This document shows positions 21,136-30,475 of a stretch of DNA of 64,000 nucleotides, piece after piece. Position 1 is the stretch's first letter, and the number at the start of each line of letters is the position of its first letter. Source of the stretch: Macrosoma leucophasiata (lineage: Eukaryota > Arthropoda > Insecta > Lepidoptera > Hedylidae); assembly GCA_036365455.1 (NCBI GenBank), contig JAWQUS010000030.1, positions 19,984,001 to 20,048,000 on the forward strand, given 5' to 3'. The notes under the pieces were generated by a model. It had not been told where the DNA came from, ran no database searches, and was given only the letters and a program-made list of their open reading frames with translations. The position numbers and the translations under genes are program-made.

Positions 21136-21443
21136 ACTGCCTCGGTAGCCTAGTGGTAGCAGGCCACTACTACTACGCTGAGGTCCTGGGTTCGATTCCC
21201 GGGTAAGGGGTTATCAGATATAAAGGTGTAAAGTCTTTTATCTCTGGTTCTATTGGGATTATGCCATTTTCTGGAAATTTCCCAGTACCTCGAAGTTTGG
21301 TAATGTGCCCGGAGATGTCAACAGGCTCGCCACCTGTTACATGGGCTAAAACGTAACCGGCGAATCGTGGGTGTTTGCATGTATGCTTGAATGCATTTAC
21401 CTCTGCCTACCCCTTCGGGGATTACAGGCGTGAAGTTACGTTA
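21136..21443 (+). mobile_element. SINE family D, full length
   Basis: The head is AACTGCCTCGGTAGCCTAGT with B-box GGTTCGATTCCC. The 3' end CTACCCCTTCGGGGAT ... GGCGTGAAGTTACG lacks a long tail. A four-base loss removes one of the two GCAT units near the 3' end. Confidence 0.88.
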
Positions 21444-21544
21444 GGTTTATTCAAGATTCTAACAGAGGTCTGTCTTACATCAAGTCAAGTTTAGGACTCC
21501 TTTCGACCCTTTCTTCTCATTATTTATCCAGTATCTTTGGGTTT

Positions 21545-21884
21545 CACTGGCGGTAGAAGTCAAGTGACGAATCTCGCGGGCGTAGACACCACCACATTAA
21601 TCTACTTGCCGCTAAATGGTAGTGTACAGCGCTATCGCGTTCCGTTCAGGTGGTCATGTACGACCCTGAGTCCTTGAGGCATACCTAATACCTTAGGCCA
21701 TAGGAGTGGCAACGTGTCTTCATTGAAATCTATGGTTTCATGTAGATAATAGGTTATAGTATTACCGACTAGATTAGAAGTGGCCGTTACAGATTAGAAG
21801 TTAAACAAGCTTACAGCTTACTTTGAACGTAAGTATCAAAGTAAGCTGTAAGCTTGTTTGCCACTTCTTGACCATAAAAAAAGA
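21545..21884 (+). mobile_element. Repeat A with a 24-bp perfect foldback
   Basis: A diverged copy (starts ACTGGCGGTAGAAGTCAAGT). The 3' end has been copied backwards: 21803-21826 is the exact reverse complement of 21836-21859, with a nine-base loop. The right arm is the family 3' sequence (AAGCTTGTTTGCCACTT), so the left arm is the copied one. Confidence 0.85.
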
Positions 21885-22428
21885 ACCGGAAATTATTTGA
21901 CAAATCAAAATTGATTTTTTCGTATCATCCAAATGGATCTTAATCAGAATGTTAAATTCAAAATGTGTTTAGTTTATTTGCAGCTGGCGCTTTAACTAAA
22001 CATTTTAATAAAGTAATCAATGTTTTTACGTCGTGACGTCTGAGGCAGCTGTGATTCCTTTTGATTTAAATAAATTCAATCTTGTATACAACAGTGGGGC
22101 CATGAATGTTTTCCGCTCGCGCTAGTTATAGTCTGCAATGAGAAATATTGTACAAGGATCTTAGGGAAGCGATTTTGGCTTTTTAGAGCGCAATCTCTTT
22201 CGGCCACTACCTCAAAATGATCTACAAACGTATTTTGAGACAGTCGGCTCAACACTAACGATGCGAATAGCCGCGAAAGCCCGTGATACGAGTGTTGATG
22301 TTGTTAACGCCTTCTCGTTCACGCTTGGCGCCGTTCTTCAATCAGAATCAAAATCCGCCAGCTGATCGGGGAAGGACGCGAAGCGTGAACGGGAACGGCA
22401 AAGAATACGTTTGACCTTGCATGACCCG
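21885..22428. other. Unassigned; candidate 5' flank of an exon
   Basis: No repeats are recognised at 22030-22428, one of the few such stretches. A short inverted pair CGTTCACGCTT / AAGCGTGAACG lies at about 22317-22391. If the frame at 22429 is real, this would be its upstream region. Confidence 0.35.
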
Positions 22429-22617
22429 ATGTTAATAACATTTATTTATTTATTAATCACCTGTGAATTCACGGCCGCAACGTCACATACGAGTGTAGAG
22501 CCGGCTGAGAATTTTAACCAATACTGCACCATCAGTCATACGGAGCTAGTGTGCAACAATTTTTTGGATTTAGTGGAAGCAAAAAGCGAGCTAGCTATAG
22601 CTAATCTATATTTATAA
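22429..22617 (+). CDS. Possible first exon of a secreted protein (cut off)
   Basis: The frame starts at ATG 22429 and runs 62 codons. Residues 2-12 are hydrophobic (LITFIYLLITC), followed by small residues, as in a signal peptide. The mature part contains two cysteines in QYCTISHTELVCNNFLDL and then SELAIANLYL. This is reminiscent of the cysteine-flanked N-terminal cap that leads into leucine-rich repeats, but that is an inference from pattern only. It stops where repeat J begins (about 22598-22616), so it may be an exon broken by the insertion, a pseudogene or chance. No splice donor is evident. Confidence 0.3.
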   Translation: MLITFIYLLITCEFTAATSHTSVEPAENFNQYCTISHTELVCNNFLDLVEAKSELAIANLYL

Positions 22618-22868
22618 AAATCTATTGCTGTTCGTTAGTCTCGCTAAAACTCGAGAACGGGTTGCCGACCGATTTGGCTTATTTTGGTTTTGAATGATTT
22701 TTGGAAGTCCAGGGAAGGTAAGGTAAAAGGTAAGAAAATATGATAAAATTGAAAACAAACAGTAAAAACCACAATTTCATTTTCTCTTAAAAATAATCCG
22801 TATCTATCAAACCTTTGACACATTATTTCATTCTGAGGCAATACGAAGTTTGCCGGGTCAGCTAGTCT
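22598..22868 (+). repeat. Repeat J, short type, copy 1
   Basis: Contains ATTGCTGTTCGTTAGTCTCG and ends GCAATACGAAGTTTGCCGGG, TCAGCTAGT. Nearly the same unit lies at 58603-58840. Elements ending with CAGCTAGT are widespread in insect genomes; the class is uncertain. Confidence 0.65.
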
Positions 22869-23190
22869 ATACAAATAAATAAAATTGGAGTGTCTGTTTG
22901 TAATATAAAAATAACCGCTTTTTACTAAATGCATAAATGCATATGTATGTATACACGGTACATATACAAAAACAACATTTGTTAAAATTTTTGTCTGTCT
23001 GTCTGACTGTTTGTTCCCGCTAATCTCGGGAACGGCGGGACCGATTTTGACGAGACTGGTAGATAGCTTATGCAATAAGGAGTAACTTAGGCTACTTTTA
23101 TACTAGCTGCGCCCACGACTTCGTCCAAGTAGATACTGAACAATCATAAATACTCCCGCGGACGAAGTCGCGGGCACAGCTAGTATAAAA
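22869..23190 (+). repeat. Repeat J, long type, with terminal foldback
   Basis: Starts CTATACAAATAAATAAAATT, passes through a GTCTGTCTGTCTGAC run, and ends in two near-complementary copies of the block CTAGCTGCGCCCACGACTTC (23103) and GCGGGCACAGCTAGTATAAA (23170). Closely matches 62757-63072. Confidence 0.75.
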
Positions 23191-23735
23191 TAAAAATGGA
23201 ACAGTATCAGAAAATTGCAAATACAATATCTTTATTTTGGAACATTTGCTTTTTACTTAATCTCGTGTAAGTGCCGACGTAATTCTGAAATTTTAGAGGT
23301 GTTTTGCTGTGGGATATTTCCTTTTGTAGTTTAAATTTTTACTTTTACATATTAAATATGCATTATTGTCTTGTATCTTTCTGTAATTTTAGAACATATT
23401 ACATGTAACAAACAGATTCATAATCGCTACCGCCAATGAATTCGTGGCTCAACCACCCAGCAAGGTGTTTGGGCAGGTTGTAATAACAAATGTTATTTCC
23501 ACGTCATACTTAGATTAATGACACATGTGGATCGTTTGCCGATTTTAATTACAATCATAATCAACATAAATAGCCCTCCATCGCTTTTTATGGGTTCAAT
23601 AATTAAATGCGACGTGATTACTGGTTAGGTGGCAACATCAATATTGTATTACGTCACTTTGACGAAAGATTACTCTCTAAAGGTATTTGGTATAAACAAC
23701 ATAATAATAACATAGAAATATAGTTTTTATATTAT
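23191..23735. other. No gene seen
   Basis: AT-rich unassigned sequence. Confidence 0.5.
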
Positions 23736-23769
23736 TTCGCATTAACACATGCTTGTGAAATATATTTTA

Positions 23770-24033
23770 TTTTAAAGAAAAATGGAAAGATAAATTTGAC
23801 TTCAGGCGAGACTCGAACTCGCGGCCTACTGGGAATCTAGTCCAGCCGCTCTTCCAATTGAGCTACTGAAGTCCTGCCCGATTTGTCAAATCTTTCCTTC
23901 ACATTTATTTCCTTGCTTTATGGTAGCAGTAGCGCCATCTATTGCCAACCATGCAAGTTAGGCAATCGATATAATAGACTTTTCAGTTTATTAAATATCG
24001 TAAAGAAGTCGCTTTTACCCTTAATAATTGTAT
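23770..24033 (-). mobile_element. Family C element (internal tRNA-like domain), full copy
   Basis: On the minus strand: a leader of about 160 bp (AAAGCGACTTCTTTACGATA; TGGCAATAGATGGCGCTACT), the tRNA-like domain at 23799-23872, then CAAATTTATCTTTCC and CATTTTTCTTTAAA. The same order occurs at 49188-49443. The tRNA-like part is internal, not at the 5' end as in ordinary SINEs. A second, broken copy follows at 24029-24103. Confidence 0.75.
23799..23872 (-). other. tRNA-like domain
   Basis: 74 bases. The acceptor arm ACTTCAG/CTGAAGT pairs perfectly, D-arm GCTC/GAGC, T-arm GCGAG/CTCGC. A-box TAGCTCAATTGG and B-box GAGTTCGAGTC are near consensus for RNA polymerase III. The anticodon stem GCTGG/CCAGT leaves a nine-base loop (ACTAGATTC) instead of seven, so no normal anticodon can be read. 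I therefore call it tRNA-derived, not a tRNA gene. Confidence 0.7.
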
Positions 24034-24103
24034 TTTAAAGAAAAATGGAAAGAAAAATTTGACTTCAGGCGAGACTCGAACTCGCGGCCTACTGGGAATA
24101 AAA
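24029..24103 (-). mobile_element. Family C, 3' fragment
   Basis: Repeats TTTAAAGAAAAATGGAAAGA and the first about 40 bases of the tRNA-like domain (minus strand), then stops at CTACTGGGAAT. It sits head-to-tail beside the full copy. Confidence 0.7.
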
Positions 24104-24680
24104 ACATAGAAATAATTGTATTTAATCAAAATACGACACAAGTGCATGGATTGCTGTTAGATGCAGACTAATAAGCGAACGAATAAAACTTATAACAATG
24201 AGGAACGAAAATGAGTGAGACAAAGACGACGCAATCTCTCACGCACGTGACTCAGAAAGAGACAATAAAATACAGTAGGTACCTACCTACACGCACGGAA
24301 ATCAGTTTTTACGAAACTAGCTGGCTACCCACTGGCGAGTAGTGGCATCAGTGGCGAGATAGTGGCGAGAAAGCTGCAAGAATGCTGCCGAGAATTTATG
24401 CCGCTCTTAGCCATTTCGACGTGTCATTACTTTTGAACAACTTGTTATTCCGGGAGAATTTAGTATATTTTAAATTCCTTCTGGGAGACGGGAGATTTTA
24501 ATTTTCAGAGGTAAAATCCGGGAGACTCCCGGAATTCCGAGGTGAGGTGGCAACTTTACTCGTACCCCGTGAGTCCCCGTGGTTCAGTTTGAGCAAACTT
24601 AATAGGCAGGATCTTGTTGTAGTCTTGCAGCTCCGTTCCGGACACATCCCATTTGGATTTATGATGCGCAAAATATTATA
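24104..24680. other. Unassigned, sharing a segment with 2285-2395
   Basis: No gene is seen. ACGAAACTAGCTGGC and TTACTTTTGAACAACTTGTT match the left of the window. Confidence 0.45.
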
Positions 24681-24684
24681 TTGT

Positions 24685-24900
24685 TTCGCATTAACACATG
24701 CTTGTGAAATATATTTAGCATGGTTGGCAATAGATGGTGCTACTGCTACCATAAAGCAAGGCACTAAATGTGAAGGAAAGATTTGACAAATCGGGCAGGA
24801 CTTCAGTAGCTCAATTGGAAGAGCGGCTGGACTAGATTCCCAGTAGGCCGCGAGTTCGAGTCTCGCCTGAAGTCAAATTTTTCTTTCCATTTTTCTCTAA
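24685..24900 (+). mobile_element. Family C, rearranged copy
   Basis: The plus-strand tRNA-like domain lies at 24800-24873, followed by CAAATTTTTCTTTCC, whose T run could stop polymerase III. Upstream, the leader is shortened and preceded by TTTCGCATTAACACATGCTT in inverted orientation relative to its place beside the copy at 23770, showing an inversion or foldback event. Confidence 0.7.
24800..24873 (+). other. tRNA-like domain
   Basis: Same fold and boxes as at 23799-23872, with no differences in the arms and the same nine-base anticodon loop. Confidence 0.7.
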
Positions 24901-25237
24901 AACAGCTAAATACTACCCAGTTAACGAGTAATTGGTGGCCAACATGGAAAATGTACTTGGAGGAACGAGACCATTCATTGCGCATGGCTCGTCACACACT
25001 CGGCTGGGTTCAACATAATTTATAAGATGTACCTGTATCTAACTTTTTTTATTTATGACTAGCCCGACTCCTGGGATTTGCTCGGGTATGATTTACTGAT
25101 GAAGGAATGAGAAGTGAGCTCAGCAAAGGCAACGCGGTCAATAAAAGTGATTGCGTTATAACATACAAGCCAACGCAGCTTCGCCTGCGAAAGGAACAAA
25201 ATATGGATTGGGGGGTGGGTCCTTTTAAAAACTTTAC
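24901..25237. other. No gene seen
   Basis: Unassigned sequence. Confidence 0.45.
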
Positions 25238-25276
25238 TTCACGCCTGTAATCTCCAAAGGGGCGGGCAGAGGTACA
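25238..25276 (-). mobile_element. SINE D, 3'-end fragment
   Basis: CTTCACGCCTGTAATCTCCA and GGGGCGGGCAGAGG are the complement of the family 3' end. Confidence 0.65.
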
Positions 25277-25282
25277 GTACTC

Positions 25283-25690
25283 AGCAAGAAATTTTGCACA
25301 TCGAGCTTAGGAAAGTTAAAAAAAAGTTAGAAGTAAAGTTAGAAAAATCTAGTTTCGACTTAGAAGAGCGTTATCTCTGTCGCATACTGCCTACGTAGGT
25401 ACTGACTGATAGTGCGGTACTCGACGTTTCGGCCGTAATGCAACGGCTGTGGTCACGAGTAGACTGCTGCTTCATGGTGTCACCGTCTTGTAGCCGTTTC
25501 AATTAAAATAGTACGCGATTAAGTCCTGTTTACAATATAAAAATATGAATACAAATCGTGAAAGTTTAAAACAATTGATAGTGCGGTATTGGTCGTTTGA
25601 TCCAAATGGTCGACCAACGTCACATAGGTAGTGTGACGATCTACAGAGCCGAAATCTCTTTCCTTAATTCGATGTGCAATATTTCTGGCT
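25283..25690 (+). mobile_element. MITE M3, split by an insertion
   Basis: The left end TTTTGCACATCGAGC lies at 25293 and the right end ATTCGATGTGCAATATT at about 25666-25684. It is interrupted at 25420-25575 by a 156-bp insert flanked by TGATAGTGCGGTA at 25407-25419 and 25576-25588. Confidence 0.75.
25420..25575 (+). mobile_element. Retroposed insert with 13-bp target duplication
   Basis: Begins CTCGACGTTTCGGCCGTAAT, continues GCTGTGGTCACGAG and ends in an AAAC-rich tail. The wording is, from memory, that of a LINE 3' end common in Lepidoptera. The perfect 13-bp duplication shows it was copied into the MITE. Confidence 0.75.
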
Positions 25691-25696
25691 GTGGAC

Positions 25697-26063
25697 TGTA
25701 AATGTATGCGTTCAAGCATATCCCCGATTTGCCGGTTACGTTTTGGTGGCCAGCCTATTGACAACTCCGGGCACAAGACTAAACTCCGAGGTATGGGGAA
25801 ACTTCCAGAAAATGGCAAAATCCTAAAAGAACCAGAGAAAAAGGATATGTCTGATAGCCTGACTGATTGACTGACTGCGCTAGCAAAGAATTCTATTTGC
25901 GTTTGATCTCTGGTTTTTTTGACCGTAATCTTTCTGTAAGTGTCTATAGGCTGCAGTCATTAATTAACATCAAAGTGAACTGCATGCTTGTTTGCCATTT
26001 CCACCACGAACCCAGGACCTCAGCGTAGTATAGTGGCCTGCTACCACTAGGCTACCGAGGCAG
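25697..26063 (-). mobile_element. SINE D, split
   Basis: The 3' part is at 25697-25855 (CGATTTGCCGGTTACGTTTT, CTTCCAGAAAATGGCAAAAT). The tRNA-like head is at 26003-26063 (ACCACTAGGCTACCGAGGCA). Foreign sequence including a repeat A end separates the two. Confidence 0.75.
25903..26004 (+). mobile_element. Repeat A, 3'-end fragment nested in SINE D
   Basis: GTGTCTATAGGCTGCAGTCA through GCATGCTTGTTTGCCATTTC; the A tail is missing. Confidence 0.7.
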
Positions 26064-26220
26064 TACCTACGGTCTCATCAGTACACCAGTGCTGTAATTC
26101 CAACTACAGCAATCAGCTGAGATGGGTACCATTTTTTGGTCTCACACATGCATCATACCGTTGTGTACAGTTGTATTGTTTTTTTTTTTTTTACTTTTTA
26201 TTATGTATTTAGGTACTGAA

Positions 26221-26571
26221 TCGCGCATGACCCAGCGGCTGGTGTAGATCGTAAGCGATCTATTCGGTTAAGCGATACGGGCGCGGTCGGGTATGTGATG
26301 GGTGACCACTAGTGACAAATTAAAATGCGCGTTTCCGTGCTTCGGAGGACAGGTAAAGCCGTCGGTCTCGGTTGCTATCGATAGAAAGCAGTCTTTAAAC
26401 CTTGTCGGAGGCCTTATGGGCGGTTTGAAAACTTCCGACAGCGGGTTTGCCACTAGCCCGCATCTCCACCAACCCGCATTGGAGCAGCGTGGTGGAGTAA
26501 GCTCCAGGCATTCCCCAAAAGGGGGAGAGACTCGTGCCCAGCAGTGGGACGTATAATGGGTTGCCATTTTT
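26221..26571 (+). mobile_element. Repeat R, full length
   Basis: Starts TCGCGCATGACCCAGCGGCT and ends GGGTTGCCATTTTT. It is followed by ACCGACTTCGCAAAAAGGAG, the end of another common insect repeat in plus orientation. No target duplication is seen. Confidence 0.87.
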
Positions 26572-26980
26572 AACCGACTTCGCAAAAAGGAGGAGGTTCT
26601 CAATTCGTCCGGACCTTTTTTTATTATTATTATTTATTTAGGTACAATGATGTATTGTGTGTGTCAAAAAATAAACTATACGTATCTTTCTTTTTTACAT
26701 AAAAAACACCTTTGCGATAAAAACGAGACATGAACCGTCTAAAGGGAACGCTATTTCGTTAATAAACCTATCCGAACTACTTATTAAAGATCATTTAACA
26801 GCATTCGATGGCTAACGAAGCGGAGTACGGGATGGAGGGCCTGAGGGGCTTGAGGGAAGGGGGGGAGGGTAATAAATCAGCACTAGCCGCACTGCCTTTC
26901 TAATGATTTGGTGGCGCCACGAAGAAAGTGCACCGCTGTCGACATGGGATGTAAATTTTACGGTTCGTAATATAAGTTTT
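26572..26980. other. No gene seen
   Basis: Unassigned after the short repeat end at 26572-26615. Confidence 0.45.
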
Positions 26981-26981
26981 G

Positions 26982-27295
26982 ACTGGTGGTAGAGCTCCAG
27001 TGACGGAGATCGCGGGCGTAGGCACCACCGCATTACCTAATATACTTGCCGCTAAATGGTAGCTGAACACTACCATTTAGCGGCATCTATCGTCGGCATC
27101 TAACGGCGACTATCGTGTTCCGGTCAGGTGGTAATGTACGGCCCTGTAATTTCCGGCACAGAGGCATAACACCTAATGCCTCAGGAGTGGCAGCGCATGT
27201 GTATTTTGACCTCTGGTCATTGTGTGGGTGTCTATAGGCTACAGTCATCAATGTGAACTGCACGCTTGTTTGCCACTTTTATTACATAAAAAAAA
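26982..27295 (+). mobile_element. Repeat A with internal foldback
   Basis: Full length. The block CCGCTAAATGGTAG (27049-27062) is followed by its exact reverse complement (27070-27083) after seven bases, then by scrambled pieces of the same block before the sequence resumes at CTATCGTGTTCCGG. Confidence 0.88.
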
Positions 27296-27352
27296 GTATA
27301 TGTACTTTATTTCATAGATTTTTAGTTCGGTCTTTGTTGGACCTTTTTATAT

Positions 27353-27600
27353 GTAACTAGCTGTGCCCGCGACTACGTCCGCGTGAGAATTTATGATTGT
27401 TCAGTATCTACCCGGACGAAGTCGTCGGCGCAGCTAGTACCTATAATATAATTCGTAAATAAAAGTAGCCTAAGTTACTCCTTATTACATAAGCTATCTG
27501 CCAGTGAAAGTCCTGTCGAAATCGGTAAAGCCGTTCACGATATTAGCCCCAATAAACAGACAGACAGACAGACCAAAATTGAAAATAATGTTGTTTTGGT
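27353..27600 (-). repeat. Repeat J, long type
   Basis: Minus-strand copy with the paired blocks CTAGCTGTGCCCGCGACTAC and GACGAAGTCGTCGGCGCAGC, then CAGTGAAAGTCCTGTCGAAA and a CAGACAGACAGACAGACC run. Confidence 0.75.
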
Positions 27601-27611
27601 ACATTTTTTTA

Positions 27612-27895
27612 TTTTTTTTTTATGTTTTAAAAGTGGCAAACAAGCATACAGTTCACATTGATGTTAAGTGATGACTGCAGCCTATAGACACCCACACAAT
27701 GACCAGAGGTAAAAATGCAGATGCGTTACCACTCCTGAGGCCTAAGGTATTATGCCTCTGTGCCGGAAATTACAGGGCCGTACATTACCACCTGACCGGA
27801 ACACGTGCTGAACACTACCATTTAGCGGCAAGTATATTAGGTAATGCGGTGGTGCCTACGCATGCGAGCTCCGTCACTGGAGCTCTACCACCAGT
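27612..27895 (-). mobile_element. Repeat A, full length
   Basis: Clean copy; a short loss removes ATAGT after CCGGAACACG. Confidence 0.9.
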
Positions 27896-27973
27896 AAAAT
27901 GTATCGTGTTTAGGTACCTACATACATAATAATATGCATTTAGTAAAAGGCGGTTATTTTTGTAAGTATTATT

Positions 27974-28190
27974 TTAGAATTCTTCCACTAGTGCAGTCAG
28001 TCAACCGACCAATGGCGGTCAAACCATTCCAATGGGGCGGTAGTAAGTGCAATAACGCAAGATGGACAGCAGGGTTCTGCGATAAAACTACCGCCACTGC
28101 GATCACTAATTCCAAGCGTGCCGATTATGGCATATCCTCAGGCCTTAGTCCATCAGTTAACATTTTTAGGCTGATATGAGGATGATGACA
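27974..28190 (-). repeat. Repeat E, near full copy
   Basis: Inverse of 48548-48760: GGAATGGTTTGACCGCCATT and the CATCATCCTCATATCAGCC start are both recognisable on the minus strand. Confidence 0.65.
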
Positions 28191-28204
28191 TTTCCATTGC
28201 ATAA

Positions 28205-28313
28205 TGATCTGAATACTATATCGCTGAATAGTAACCATTTAGCGACAAGTGGACTAGGTGATGCAGTGGTGACTACGCCCTCAAACTACTCCACTAGAGC
28301 TCTACCACCAGTA
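28205..28313 (-). mobile_element. Repeat A, 5' part only
   Basis: ACCATTTAGCGACAAGTGGA and CTCTACCACCAGT remain; the tail half is gone. Confidence 0.75.
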
Positions 28314-28750
28314 AGTAGCTGTATTTTGCTTGCATTTTAGCCACTCTCCACATTTATTCTGTATTTGAATAAATATCCCTTGAAATTGAACACTGGTTCA
28401 GTTACGTTCTATTGCCGTGACCTTTCTAGGCGCCGGTTCTTACGCTACAGTTAGGGCCGGTGTTTCTAAACAAAGGTACTGTAGTCATATTCAATTTAAA
28501 ATCAACTTTATATCGAAGCGGTAAAGTATGATTTTGTAGCGCAATAATGGTTGTTCGGTCGTTTTGCTTGTGATTTAACCTGCGCTCGCGCAAAGCTGAG
28601 CCCTTTGTGATATCTGTGATTGGCAATTCAAGCTTAATACTAAATGAAATTGATTTGTTAGTGCATATTTTGCTTTGACTTGGATAAAGTCGAGTATATA
28701 CAACCCTGATGGTAAAGCTGATGATGGATCCTCGTTATGAGCTAGGCTGA
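28314..28750. other. No gene seen
   Basis: Unassigned sequence. The open frame across 28426-28626 on the minus strand has no recognised domain. Confidence 0.45.
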
Positions 28751-28751
28751 T

Positions 28752-28793
28752 TAGCCAGTGATAGAGCTCAAAAGTGTAGGCACCACCGCATCT
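28752..28793 (+). mobile_element. Repeat A, 5' stub
   Basis: CCAGTGATAGAGCTC followed by GTGTAGGCACCACCGCAT, then joined directly to an inverted copy. Confidence 0.55.
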
Positions 28794-28996
28794 TTTCTTT
28801 ATGTAACGAAATTGGCAAACAAGCATGCAGTTTACATAGATATTAAGTGATGACTGCAGCCACCACCAGGTATGCTATGAGTTCAAAATGCGTATGTGTT
28901 GCCACCTCTAAGACCTAAGGTGTTATGTCTTTGTGATAGTTACTTCCAGGCCATAAATTACCATCTAACTGGAACAGGATAGTGGTGAACACTACT
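28794..28996 (-). mobile_element. Repeat A, 5'-truncated
   Basis: Minus copy from the tail complement to AGTGGTGAACACTAC; forms an inverted pair with the 5' stub on its left. Confidence 0.75.
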
Positions 28997-29029
28997 TGGA
29001 TATTTACTTATAGTACTCAAAAATAAATT

Positions 29030-29225
29030 TTTGCACATCGAGCCTACGAGAGAGACAATCGGCTAGTTTCGACTTCGTAGAGCGTTATCTCTGCTGCACA
29101 CAGCCTACGGAAGCATGAATAGTCTGCTAATGGTCCAATCTTGATCAAAATGGTCGACAAATGTTATGTAAGTCAGGTGCGAAAGAAATAACGCTCTACA
29201 AACCCGATATAAGCCGCTCGTTCTC
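29030..29225 (+). mobile_element. MITE M3, right end lost
   Basis: TTTGCACATCGAGCCTACGA and both GAGCGTTATCTCT and AATAACGCTCTAC are present; the terminal TCGATGTGCA is missing. Confidence 0.7.
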
Positions 29226-29470
29226 TGCTACGGTCTAGCAGTGGTGAGCTACTTACTACCTACTAAGTCACCGTGGTGGTTAAGGTTGCCTTTAACCTGG
29301 GATCGATGACGTTGTATAATGGACGGTCTTCACTTTGTGTGAGCCTACAATCCAAATGCCATTTTACTTACGTTTTTGAGACAGGAAATACCGTACTCCT
29401 ATTTTATACAACCGGTATTACAAGGCATGTCCTTTACACCCTACAAGACCATTAGCGGTAAATATAGACA

Positions 29471-29600
29471 ACGCTTCAATGACATTGTTGCACGATGTGG
29501 GGGTCCAGACATTTGATAAACTATTGACGTTGTGGTCAAATGTCAAACGTGATGGCAGATAAACTGGTTTGGATGGGACTTTCGTCTTTACTAATTTCTT
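29471..29600 (+). repeat. Repeat H, copy 1
   Basis: TTGATAAACTATTGACGTTG and GGTCAAATGTCAAACGTGAT are shared, in the same order and strand, with 30197-30325. The class is unknown. Confidence 0.55.
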
Positions 29601-29793
29601 ACACGCTGTACTCGTGAATTGATTGTATTTCACTGCTGGTAGAGTTCTAAGTGTAGGAGGTCAGGGCCCCCCTTTCTAGTTGGTCCCGGATGCGGGCGGC
29701 CGCCGGCGGGCTTGCGGATGTGGGCCAAAACGTTTCAGTAACCCCGGAGCGGACCAGTTGGAGCAAGGATCTGAAGTATGTACGTACATATGT
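29601..29793. other. GC-rich piece and repeat A stub
   Basis: A short repeat A 5' end lies at 29631-29663 (CACTGCTGGTAGAGTTC). The GC-rich piece 29664-29760 (GCGGGCGGCCGCCGGCGGGC) has no counterpart in the window. Confidence 0.45.
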
Positions 29794-30079
29794 ACGTAAC
29801 TTCACGCCTGTAATCCCCGAAGGGGTAGGCAGAGGTAAATACATGCATTCAAGCATACATGCAAACACCCACGATTCGCCTTTTAAGTTTTGGCCCATGT
29901 AACAGGCACATTATCAAACTTCGAGGTATTGAAAAATTTCCAGAAAATGGAAAAATCTCAATAGAACCAGAGATAAAGGACTTTACACCATTACCTCTAA
30001 TACCCCCTTACTCGGGAATCAAACGCAGGACCCCAGCTTAGTAGCAGTGGCTTGCTACCACTAGGCTAATGAGGCAGTT
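29794..30079 (-). mobile_element. SINE family D, full length
   Basis: Minus copy from head (GCCTCATTAGCCTAGTGGTA) to the 3' end with TACGTACAT-like tail at the left. Several point changes put it among the older copies. Confidence 0.85.
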
Positions 30080-30196
30080 GGACATTAAGTGGGTGGATGG
30101 ATGTACTTTCCAGGAGTCCCACATAACCCGCTCTCTCCGGGGGTGGGTATGCACAGTGCACTTCCCCCTGCTAAAAAAAAGCGTGAAGTTACCATA

Positions 30197-30325
30197 ATGC
30201 TTCAACAACATAGTTGCATGATTGTGGGAACCAGACGCTTGATAAACTGTTGATGTTATGGTCAAATGTCAAACGTGATGAAAGATGGACTGGTTGAGAT
30301 GGATCTTTCATCTGAATTAATTAGT
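30197..30325 (+). repeat. Repeat H, copy 2
   Basis: Direct repeat of 29471-29600, about 80% alike by eye over about 120 bases; a SINE lies between them. Confidence 0.55.
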
Positions 30326-30377
30326 TGCGCTTGTCACGTGTTGTCGTGAATGAATGATATGAGTCCAATTATATATG

Positions 30378-30475
30378 TACTAGCTGTGCCCGCAACTTCG
30401 TTCGCGTGGAATAGTGGCTTAGGGCAGAATTTTTTCGATATAACTTTTGGTTAATTTTGGATCATGCAAAAACAA
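30378..30475 (+). repeat. Repeat J end, hosting a minisatellite
   Basis: CTAGCTGTGCCCGCAACTTC, GCGTGGAATAGTGGCTTAGG and TTTTGGTTAATTTTGGATCATGC match the inverse of 49466-49580 up to the point where the 15-bp repeats begin. Confidence 0.7.

Noticed and set aside
24800..24873. Functional tRNA gene
   Set aside because: Boxes and three arms are good but the anticodon loop has nine bases, and the domain is part of a dispersed element.
28752..28996. Inverted repeat A pair as a single DNA transposon with inverted ends
   Set aside because: The two halves are different parts of repeat A (5' stub, then 3' part), so they are two joined fragments, not matching ends.
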